A DNA stretch of 64,000 nucleotides, taken from contig CAZMXS010000002.1 in NCBI GenBank assembly GCA_964570325.1, positions 1 to 64,000 on the forward strand, read 5' to 3'. The position numbers and the translations under genes were made by a program. The notes beneath the pieces are model-generated. The model was given only the letters and a program-made list of their open reading frames with translations. It ran no database searches and was not told where the DNA came from. How positions within the stretch are numbered: the first letter of the stretch is position 1; every line of letters starts with the position of its first letter. This DNA comes from CAZMXS01 sp964570325. GTDB taxonomy: Bacteria; Verrucomicrobiota; Kiritimatiellia; CAIQIC01; CAZMXS01. Positions 41,703 to 49,075 of the stretch are shown piece by piece.

Positions 41703-41746
41703 CTCTGGAGATGAGTACGAGCAAACAATCAGGATAAGCCTTGGTT

Positions 41747-42397
41747 ATGTCCATCATCCGCCAAGAACTCGCCGAATACGCGCGCAAGCTGGCCGCGGCC
41801 GGGTTGGTTGCCGGCGCCGGCGGCAACGTCAGCGCGCGCGACGGCCGACTGATTTGGATCAAGCCCAGCGGCATCGCGATGGAGGAACTGGCGGGGCCGG
41901 ATCTGTGCGCGGTGGACCTGGCATCCGGCCGCCGGGTCGAAGGCCGGTTCAAACCTTCGTCGGAATTGCCCATGCACCTGGGAATCTACCGCGCGCGGCC
42001 GGATATCGTCGCCGTCTTCCACACCCATTCGCCGTGGGCCAGCGGCGTCATTTCCAGCGGCATCGAATTCAAGCCGATGTTCCCCGAGGTCATCAACGAT
42101 CTGGGCGCGACCATCACCCTGCCCTACCTGCTCACTTCGACCCAGGCGCTGGCGGACGCGGTTGCCGCCGCGGCCATGGCGCACGAAACCATTTTTCTTA
42201 AAAATCATGGAGTCGTCGCGCTCGGCCGGTCGCTGCGGCAAGCGTATTACCGTTGCGGCGTCGTGGAGGACGCGGCGCGGTCGTTTGTGGCCGCTTCAAT
42301 CGTCGGCCGGCCGGAGTTCCTGACGGAGGCGCAAATCGCGGAGCTTAAGCAGCTCGACGCCGCCGCGCACCGCACGCGGATGGCGGAGCGGGAATAG
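41747..42397 (+). CDS. Class II aldolase (L-fuculose/ribulose-phosphate type)
   Basis: The 216-residue enzyme fits the zinc-dependent family that includes L-fuculose-1-phosphate aldolase and L-ribulose-5-phosphate 4-epimerase. Zinc ligands His92 and His94 (FHTHSPWAS) and His154 (KNHGVVALG), and the catalytic Glu73 (PSSELPMHL), are present. The ATG at 41747 fits the family start. A TTG two codons earlier is possible. Its specificity within the family cannot be set. No kinase or isomerase of a fucose pathway is adjacent. Confidence 0.85.
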   Translation: MSIIRQELAEYARKLAAAGLVAGAGGNVSARDGRLIWIKPSGIAMEELAGPDLCAVDLASGRRVEGRFKPSSELPMHLGIYRARPDIVAVFHTHSPWASGVISSGIEFKPMFPEVINDLGATITLPYLLTSTQALADAVAAAAMAHETIFLKNHGVVALGRSLRQAYYRCGVVEDAARSFVAASIVGRPEFLTEAQIAELKQLDAAAHRTRMAERE

Positions 42398-42536
42398 CCG
42401 CAGGCTAAAAGCGGTGGATTGCGCGAATCATACCCATACTGGGCATCACGCCCGGATCCGCGGGCGGAAGCGAGGAGTCATTGGTCGGGACGAACCGCGG
42501 GCCGTCCGTTGCGCCGGCGCGCCCGCCTTGGGCGCT

Positions 42537-43523
42537 TCAATCCGTGTGAATTCGGCCGGTGGCCAGATGTTTTTGGACGTAATCCTTGATCCCGTCTTCC
42601 AGCGAGGTGAACTCATCGGTGTAGCCGGCCGCGCGCAGGCGCCGGATGTCCGCCTCGGTATGATACTGGTACTTGCCCTGCAGCGCCTCCGGCATATCAA
42701 TGAATGTGATTTTCGGCTCGCGACCGAGGGCGGCAAAGACCGCCCGGGCGAGGTCGTTCCATGTCCGGGCCTTGCCCGTGCCGCAGTTGAACAGCCCAAA
42801 AACGCGCGGCGATTCATAGAAGAACAGCGTGACCGCCACCGCATCGCGCACGTAAATAAAATCGCGCACCTGCTCGCCATCCCGATAGCCGGGCTTATAG
42901 GACTTGAACAGCTTCACCTCGCCCGTTTTCAGGATCGAGTCGTAGGCTTTGCTGATCACCGAGCGCATCTCGCCCTTGTGCTCTTCGCCTGGGCCATAGA
43001 CATTGAAGTACTTGATTCCAACCAGCCCCTTCTGCTCATAAAGGTCGTGGCGCAAGGCCCACAAATCGAACATCTGCTTGGAGTAGGCATACATGTTGAG
43101 CGGCTTCAAACGCGGCGTCAATTCGAGACTGTCCGAGTAGCCCAGCGCCCCGTCGCCATAGGTCGCCGCGCTGGAGGCGTAAATGAAGCGCACGTCGTTT
43201 TGCAGCGCCCACGCGCATAGTTCGCGCGTGTAGCGGTAGTTGTTGTCCAGCAGGTACTGCGCGTTACGCTCCGTCGTCGCGCTGCAGGCGCCCAAGTGAA
43301 AAATCGTTTCGATCCCCTGCAACGTGTCATGCCGCACCGCGACGCGGAAGTCGTCGCGATCCATGAAGTCCTCGAACTTGAGTCCGACGAGATTCTTCCA
43401 TTTTTCATCCTGGCCGAGGTCGTCCACGATCAGGATGTCCTCTTCCCCCAGACGGTTCAGCGCCAACACCAGGTTGCTCCCGATAAATCCCGCGCCGCCG
43501 GTGACCACAATCTTGACGCTCAT
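42537..43523 (-). CDS. hldD: ADP-L-glycero-D-manno-heptose 6-epimerase
   Basis: HldD converts ADP-D-glycero-D-manno-heptose to the L form used in LPS inner core. The 328-residue protein is a short-chain-dehydrogenase-type epimerase with GGAGFIGSN (9-17), Ser118 and the Y145-x3-K149 pair. The C-terminal portion DIRRLRAAGYTDEFTSLEDGIKDYV is characteristic of HldD. It overlaps hldE by ATGA and is translated after it. Confidence 0.93.
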   Translation of the reverse strand: MSVKIVVTGGAGFIGSNLVLALNRLGEEDILIVDDLGQDEKWKNLVGLKFEDFMDRDDFRVAVRHDTLQGIETIFHLGACSATTERNAQYLLDNNYRYTRELCAWALQNDVRFIYASSAATYGDGALGYSDSLELTPRLKPLNMYAYSKQMFDLWALRHDLYEQKGLVGIKYFNVYGPGEEHKGEMRSVISKAYDSILKTGEVKLFKSYKPGYRDGEQVRDFIYVRDAVAVTLFFYESPRVFGLFNCGTGKARTWNDLARAVFAALGREPKITFIDMPEALQGKYQYHTEADIRRLRAAGYTDEFTSLEDGIKDYVQKHLATGRIHTD

Positions 43524-44023
43524 GCCTGCGCCCCTTTCCCGTAAACCGCGATAATCTTTCGAATAATGTCGCTGGTGGACAGGCCCGGCACCAGCGGCGC
43601 CAACACGACCCGCCCGCCGTTCCGCTCCACAACGTCCCGGCCGCTGACATAATGCGCCCAGTCCTCGGCCTTGACCAGTACGTCCGGCAAGAGCTCCGCA
43701 ATCAACGCCGCCGGCTCGTCTTCGTCGAAAATAACCACATAATCAATCATCTCAAGCGCCGCGAGCACTCGCGCCCGATCGTTTTGTCCGACAATCGGGC
43801 GTTGAATGCCTTTAATGCGCCGCACCGATGCGTCCGAGTTCAACCCGAGGATCAGCACGTCGCCCTGCGCCCGCGCGAAGCCCAGATAGGCTATGTGCCC
43901 CGCATGCACGATGTCGAAGCAGCCGTTCGTGAACACGACCTTGCGGCCGGCGGCCTGCAACCGCTGGCGCTCGACCCGCATCTGCTCGCGGCTCAAGATT
44001 TTATCCTTGGCATCACGCATCAT
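43520..44023 (-). CDS. hldE: D-glycero-beta-D-manno-heptose 1-phosphate adenylyltransferase
   Basis: The 167-residue protein matches only the adenylyltransferase half of bifunctional HldE (RfaE domain II). It has NGCFDIVHAGH with the HxGH nucleotidyltransferase motif (40-43), GLNSDASVRRIKG and the C-terminal GLSTSDIIRKI. It activates heptose-1-phosphate with ATP. The kinase half is not fused and not adjacent, so a separate kinase must be elsewhere. It is directly coupled to hldD. Confidence 0.92.
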   Translation of the reverse strand: MMRDAKDKILSREQMRVERQRLQAAGRKVVFTNGCFDIVHAGHIAYLGFARAQGDVLILGLNSDASVRRIKGIQRPIVGQNDRARVLAALEMIDYVVIFDEDEPAALIAELLPDVLVKAEDWAHYVSGRDVVERNGGRVVLAPLVPGLSTSDIIRKIIAVYGKGAQA

Positions 44024-44036
44024 GTTTCAATCCCAA

Positions 44037-44081
44037 ATCGGCGCGAATGCGACATAACTTCGTGTTTTGCTTCGCGCCGAT
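44037..44081. other. 11-bp inverted repeat between icd and hldE
   Basis: ATCGGCGCGAA (44037-44047) and TTCGCGCCGAT (44071-44081) are perfect inverted copies with a 23-base loop. They lie in the 152-base gap after icd and before hldE, both on the minus strand. There is no T-tract on the minus-strand exit side, so it is either a Rho-independent-like hairpin without tail, an mRNA stabiliser, or a binding site. Confidence 0.45.
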
Positions 44082-44175
44082 GGGTCTCCATGACTATCAT
44101 TGGGCCACCACCAGCGGCACGGAAATACGGAGGAATGAATCGGTTGCCCCGCGCATCGCCGTTGCTTTTCATCGC

Positions 44176-45438
44176 TCACATGTTGTCCGCGATTGCCTGG
44201 CCGAACTCGCTGCACTTCAGCAGGCGCGCGCCCTCCATCAGGCGCTCAAAATCATAGGTCACGGTTTTGCGGCGGATCGTCTCTTCCATGCCTTTGACCA
44301 GCAGGTCGGCCGCCTCGGTCCAGCCCAGGTAACGGAACATCATCTCGCCGGAAAGAATGAGCGAGCCCGGATTGACCTTGTCCTGGTTGGCGTATTTCGG
44401 CGCCGTGCCGTGAGTGGCCTCGAAGCAAGCCGCGCCGGTGTCGTAGTTGATATTCGCGCCGGGCGCGATGCCGATACCGCCCACGCAGGCCGCGAGCGCG
44501 TCGGAGATATAGTCGCCGTTGAGATTGAGCGTCGCAATCACCGAGTATTCCGCGGGCCGCGTCAGAATCTGTTGCAGGAAGGCATCGGCGATGACATCCT
44601 TGACCACAATCTCAGCGCCCGATTTCGGGTTCCTGAATTTCATCCATGGCCCCTTTTCGATCAACTGCGCGCCAAACTGCTCCCGCGCGACCTGATAACC
44701 CCAGTCACGGAATGCGCCTTCGGTGAACTTCATAATGTTGCCCTTGTGAACCAGCGTCACCGACGGCCGATTCTGCTCAATGGCGTAGCGCAGCGCGGCC
44801 TTTACCAGGCGCTCCGTGCCCTCCCGCGAAACCGGCTTGATACCGATGCCGGACGTCGCGGGAAACCGGATTTTCTTCACCCCCATTTCCTGTTGCAAAA
44901 AAGCAATGACCCTCTTCGCTTCGGGCGTGCCGGCCGCCCACTCGATGCCGGCATAGATATCCTCGGAGTTCTCGCGGAAAATGACCATGTCGGTAAGTTC
45001 CGGGTGCTTCACCGGCGAAGGCACGCCCTCGAACCAGCGGACCGGTCGCAGGCACACATACAGGTCCAATTCCTGCCGCAACGCCACATTCAGGCTGCGG
45101 ATCCCACCGCCAACCGGCGTGGTAAGCGGGCCCTTGATAGAGACGAGAAACTCCCGGCAAGCCGTCAGGGTCTCCGGCGGCAACCACACAGGCTGGCCAT
45201 AAACCGCATTGGCCTTCTCTCCAGCGTAGATTTCCATCCACTCAATACCGCGCCGCCCGCCGTAAGCCTTCGCGACTGCCGCATTCCAGGCAATCATGGC
45301 CGCGCGCGTGATATCGGCGCCCGTGCCGTCGCCCTCAATGTACGGGATGATCGGCCGATCGGGAACCCGCAGGCAGCCATCCGGACCCATTGTGATTCTG
45401 GCGCCCGCGGCGGGCACCTTGATCTTGTCGTAGCTCAT
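44176..45438 (-). CDS. icd: NADP-dependent isocitrate dehydrogenase
   Basis: The enzyme oxidatively decarboxylates isocitrate to 2-oxoglutarate in the TCA cycle. The 420-residue product is a homodimeric type I enzyme. It shows YIEGDGTG near residue 33, the substrate loop GGIRSLNVALRQ with Ser115 (the phosphorylation site position in E. coli), and NYDTGAACFEATHGTAPKYA. The Lys-Tyr after HGTAP are the residues that select NADP rather than NAD. No aceK is nearby. Confidence 0.96.
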   Translation of the reverse strand: MSYDKIKVPAAGARITMGPDGCLRVPDRPIIPYIEGDGTGADITRAAMIAWNAAVAKAYGGRRGIEWMEIYAGEKANAVYGQPVWLPPETLTACREFLVSIKGPLTTPVGGGIRSLNVALRQELDLYVCLRPVRWFEGVPSPVKHPELTDMVIFRENSEDIYAGIEWAAGTPEAKRVIAFLQQEMGVKKIRFPATSGIGIKPVSREGTERLVKAALRYAIEQNRPSVTLVHKGNIMKFTEGAFRDWGYQVAREQFGAQLIEKGPWMKFRNPKSGAEIVVKDVIADAFLQQILTRPAEYSVIATLNLNGDYISDALAACVGGIGIAPGANINYDTGAACFEATHGTAPKYANQDKVNPGSLILSGEMMFRYLGWTEAADLLVKGMEETIRRKTVTYDFERLMEGARLLKCSEFGQAIADNM

Positions 45439-45582
45439 ATTCGTCCTTTGGTTTGGCGAGGTTGATCTTGTAGCAGATCGCCGGCGCCGCGTAAATGGCG
45501 CACAGCCTAAAGATACGAAAATCGCGCCCGGCGGTCGCGCCCTCCCTTCAAGGCCGGCGGTCTTCCCGGCAAAGTAAGTTGT

Positions 45583-46410
45583 TCACGGGTTCAACGGCCA
45601 GTCCAGATACTGCGTCCGGTAGCCGATCCGGCCATCGTCATATTCGTAAATGCGGTAGACGCTCTGCCGGTTCCACTCGGTCGAGACGGCGCCGCAGACA
45701 AACAGCGGCACACGATCCAGCCAGTGCAACTCGTCGCGGTGAAAATGCCCCGTGATCACGCCCTTGACGTTGGCGGAACGCAGTTGCGCGATCCATTCGC
45801 GCCGCACGTCGGCCGCCCACCCCGGATGCATCCGGTTGTTGTAAAAGTCATCCGCCTCCGGCGCATGATGGAAGACCACGACCGGTTTTGTCCCCGCGTC
45901 ACGCAGCGCAGCCGCCAGCCACTCCAGGGGCGCGTAGCCGGGAACCGTCACTTCCCGGCGCAGCGGTTCGGTGTAGAGCAATAGAAAAACAACGCCGTGA
46001 TATTCGGCCCGCCCGCAAATCGCGCCGGCGACATTGGTATAAGCCGCATAGGTGGAATCAAAACGGCTGCGCACAATGTCGTGATTGCCGGGCAACCAGT
46101 GAACCGGCGCCCGCAACCGGCGCAGAATCGCCAGGGCTTCGGCCAGACTGTGGCCGTCATCCGTCCGCTCGCTGGTGATATCTCCGGTATGCACCACGCA
46201 CTCGATCGGCAGCGGCAGGGCGTTGATCTGCCGCACGACCTCGGCCAACCGGTTGGAATGATCGCGGTCGCCGAAGTGGGTGTCCGTGATTTGAACAAAA
46301 TAGAAATGGTTGCTCGCGGCGGCGACCCCGGCCGGCAGAACCCATAATATAAGCGCCGAAATAGCCAACACCGCCAACCGGCCGCGATAATACGGCAACT
46401 TTTTTTTCAT
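45583..46410 (-). CDS. Exported metallophosphoesterase
   Basis: The 275-residue protein has an N-terminal hydrophobic signal (about 10-32) and then the calcineurin-like phosphoesterase motifs: D43-x-H45 (ITDTHFGD), GD at 76-77 (HTGDITS), GNHD (108-111), a histidine in VVFHHAPEAD and GHFH (VITGHFHRDE). It should hydrolyse phosphate esters in the periplasm. The substrate is unknown. Its ATG overlaps the stop of the upstream Rsm22-like gene. Confidence 0.88.
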   Translation of the reverse strand: MKKKLPYYRGRLAVLAISALILWVLPAGVAAASNHFYFVQITDTHFGDRDHSNRLAEVVRQINALPLPIECVVHTGDITSERTDDGHSLAEALAILRRLRAPVHWLPGNHDIVRSRFDSTYAAYTNVAGAICGRAEYHGVVFLLLYTEPLRREVTVPGYAPLEWLAAALRDAGTKPVVVFHHAPEADDFYNNRMHPGWAADVRREWIAQLRSANVKGVITGHFHRDELHWLDRVPLFVCGAVSTEWNRQSVYRIYEYDDGRIGYRTQYLDWPLNP

Positions 46411-47585
46411 CGCTCAGCCTCCAGCCCCATCCCAGGCAACACCCGTTCAATTGCCGCCGCCCGCCAGACACCCGCAGTCCCCACAGCGCGCGGCTCGACG
46501 GCGCGCAGAATATCGCCGCGCGCCAGGGCGCGCAACCGCGCAACCCTTGCACGATCCAGGTTTCGTTCCAACACTTCGTAGGTCCGCAGTTCCCCGTCCG
46601 CCGCGCAGCCGCGCATGAAGCGGCGTCCGCGCGCGCGCAATAATGGGCTAACCATCCGAAAGCGATCCGCGCCGCCGCGGCGAGTTCCAGCCGGATGCGC
46701 CAGGATCAAGAAGCTGTGCTTGAGATCGGCCAGCGTGCGTTGCATTTTGCGGTTCAAATAAGCCAGTGTCGCGGGGACGCGCCAGGGGCGGACATCGTGG
46801 CAGTATTCCCCGCCCTGTCGCTGCAAGGGACAGGGCCGCGCATGCAGGCATGGTCCCGCGATCCGCCAGCGGCCGGCGGCGGCCACGGCGTCCCGCAACC
46901 GCTCCAAGCGCCCGCTGGATTCATGGCCCGCCGGCTCAATAAGGATCAACGCGCCCGCCGGCGCCACACCCGCCATCCAGCCGTCCAGAATTTCCAACCA
47001 GCCGGCATCGTCATCTGTCCTGGAGACCTCGTTGAGCACAAACGATACCAGGATCAAATCGCAGGGCGGGTCCGGCTGCATGGCGGACCGCAAGTCGCCG
47101 GGCGCGGCGTCCAGCGTCACGGTCGGCCATAGCGCGCGGACTTCGGCAAACACGCGCTGCAGCATCGCGAGACTGCGCGGCGCGATGTCGCGCGCCCGCA
47201 CCTCCACGGCGCGTCCCGGCCAGATTTGGGAAAAACTTTGCGCCACCGCGCAGGCGGATGCCCCCAGACCGCAACCCCAATCCAACACCCGTAAAGGACG
47301 CGCGGCCGCGGAACAGTCAGCGACGGCCAGCCATTCAGCCAGTACCCACTGCGCGCGCACAAAGTTTTGCGGGAACAAATACAGACCATAGGCCAGCAGC
47401 AACTCCGGATCGCCGGCGTATCCGCCGAATCCGGGTCCACGCTTAACAGTCAGGTGGTCGCTTAAGCGCACGACGTCGTCGCGGAGCGCATCCAGCACCT
47501 CCGGGATCGCCTGGCGCCCCGTATGGCGCCGGGCTTCATCCAGCCACCATTGTTCCAATTCAATGGGATATGCAGGCGTTAGCAT
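46407..47585 (-). CDS. Rsm22-like class I SAM methyltransferase
   Basis: The 392-residue product has a SAM motif I RVLDWGCGLGAS (99-110). A cysteine cluster (Cys246, Cys252, Cys262 in GPCLHARPCPL and EYCHDVRPW) is typical of Rsm22 proteins, first known from the mitochondrial small ribosomal subunit. A role in ribosome modification or assembly is inferred from the family. MLTPAYPIELEQWW was chosen as start. The ORF extends 15 codons further upstream without support. It is translationally coupled to the phosphoesterase gene. Confidence 0.8.
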   Translation of the reverse strand: MLTPAYPIELEQWWLDEARRHTGRQAIPEVLDALRDDVVRLSDHLTVKRGPGFGGYAGDPELLLAYGLYLFPQNFVRAQWVLAEWLAVADCSAAARPLRVLDWGCGLGASACAVAQSFSQIWPGRAVEVRARDIAPRSLAMLQRVFAEVRALWPTVTLDAAPGDLRSAMQPDPPCDLILVSFVLNEVSRTDDDAGWLEILDGWMAGVAPAGALILIEPAGHESSGRLERLRDAVAAAGRWRIAGPCLHARPCPLQRQGGEYCHDVRPWRVPATLAYLNRKMQRTLADLKHSFLILAHPAGTRRGGADRFRMVSPLLRARGRRFMRGCAADGELRTYEVLERNLDRARVARLRALARGDILRAVEPRAVGTAGVWRAAAIERVLPGMGLEAER

Positions 47586-47763
47586 GGCGCATCCAGCAAG
47601 AGATGTAGCCGCCCCCGCGCCGCTTGCCAAACGCCAAAGTTAAGGAACGGCCTTTTTGCCCGCGTTGAGCCTGAAACCAGATCCCCCGCTCCGGCATCCC
47701 CGTTTGCTGCGATTGCGGCGAATCCAGTGGCGCCGCGGCACATCCAACTTCCCGCGCTCATAC

Positions 47764-47805
47764 TCGGACCTTGAACTTTGAACTTTGAACCCCAAACCTC
47801 GAACC
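47764..47805 (+). repeat. Degenerate heptamer repeat, TTGAACC type
   Basis: Six head-to-tail 7-base units, TCGGACC, TTGAACT, TTGAACT, TTGAACC, CCAAACC and TCGAACC, end 16 bases before the start codon of the methyltransferase at 47822. The remaining bases of the 236-base divergent gap (47586-47821) contain no gene or convincing promoter. Confidence 0.8.
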
Positions 47806-47821
47806 TGCTATAGTCCACGGC

Positions 47822-49018
47822 ATGAATTCACCCGCACCTGACTATGTCGAACTGATTCGCGCAGCCGTCTGTGACGAACGCGGCTTTCAGCGCCTGATCC
47901 TGACCGGTCCGGCCCGCGCCCGCGAGATACCCTGGGACAAGATCATTGTCCGGCCCGTCCGCCTGCGCGGGACGCGCCACTACCAGGTGGTGTGTTCAGA
48001 CGCCAAGAAAAGCCACGCGAAAAACGTGGCGCCCGCGGCGATCAGCGCCGAGATCGGCAAAATCCTGGGGGTCGGCTTTACGCGCATCCATCTGCAGTCC
48101 GCCGCCGGCGATATCCATGTCCGCGTCACCCGCAAAGGCCACGCCCTCGTCACGCGCGGCGCGCCCTCACGACCGGACGGCGCGCCCGCCCTCGCGCACG
48201 ACCACGCCCGGCAACATGTGTTCAACACACCGGATTCGGATGTCTTTCTGCGCGCGGTCGGGATCAAGAACGAGGTCGGCGAAGTTCGACCCTCGATGCA
48301 GGCGAAATTCCGCCAGATCAACCATTTCATCACTTTGCTCGAACCGCTGCTGCCCGCGCCCGACCCCGCCGCCGGACCGGTGACCATACTGGACTGCGGA
48401 TGCGGCAGCGCGCATCTGACCTTTGCGCTGTATCATTTCCTGGCGCATATCCGCCGGACACCCGCGCGGGTGACCGGCATTGATAAAAACGGCGAGGTCG
48501 TCGAAAAATGCCTGCGCCTGCGGGATGAACTGGGTTGGCCGGACCTGGACTTCCAAGCCGTGGAAATCGCCCGCTACGAGCCGGCCGCGCCCCCCGATTT
48601 CGTGCTCAGCCTGCACGCCTGCGACACGGCGACCGATGAGGCCTTGGCGCGCGGCGTGGCGTGGGCCAGCCGCGGCCTGGTCGCCGCCCCCTGCTGCCAG
48701 CATGAACTGCACCGGCAGCTCCAGCATCCGGCCTTCGCCGCCGCGCTGCGCCACGGCATCCTGCGCGAGCGATTGGCGGATATCACGACCGACGCCCTGC
48801 GCGCGGCGGCGCTGCGGATCATGGGCTATACGGCTGAAGTGGTGGAGTTTGTCGCGCCCGAGTTCACCGGCAAAAACCTGATGATCCGCGCGGCGCGCCA
48901 GGACGGTTCGCCGGCGGCCGACGCCGGCGCTGAATACCTGGCGCTCAAGGCCTTCTGGGGTGTGGAGCCGGCCATCGAGCGTCTGCTGGGCGCGGAATTC
49001 AAACAGCGGTTGAATTAA
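47822..49018 (+). CDS. SAM-dependent methyltransferase (Methyltransf_32/GSTCD type)
   Basis: The 398-residue protein has an N-terminal region with KSHAKNVAP near residue 63. A Rossmann methyltransferase domain follows, with motif I TILDCGCGSAHLTFAL (188-203), a GIDKNGE acidic strand, LSLHACDTATDEAL near 268 and LVAAPCCQHEL near 290. The last two motifs are characteristic of the GSTCD-like methyltransferase group. Target unknown, possibly tRNA or rRNA. A 7-bp repeat tract lies immediately upstream of its ATG. Confidence 0.8.
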   Translation: MNSPAPDYVELIRAAVCDERGFQRLILTGPARAREIPWDKIIVRPVRLRGTRHYQVVCSDAKKSHAKNVAPAAISAEIGKILGVGFTRIHLQSAAGDIHVRVTRKGHALVTRGAPSRPDGAPALAHDHARQHVFNTPDSDVFLRAVGIKNEVGEVRPSMQAKFRQINHFITLLEPLLPAPDPAAGPVTILDCGCGSAHLTFALYHFLAHIRRTPARVTGIDKNGEVVEKCLRLRDELGWPDLDFQAVEIARYEPAAPPDFVLSLHACDTATDEALARGVAWASRGLVAAPCCQHELHRQLQHPAFAAALRHGILRERLADITTDALRAAALRIMGYTAEVVEFVAPEFTGKNLMIRAARQDGSPAADAGAEYLALKAFWGVEPAIERLLGAEFKQRLN

Positions 49019-49075
49019 CGACGACCCGAAGCGGCCCCAGTGCGATTGGAGAAAATTCATCAACGAGGCGCCATC

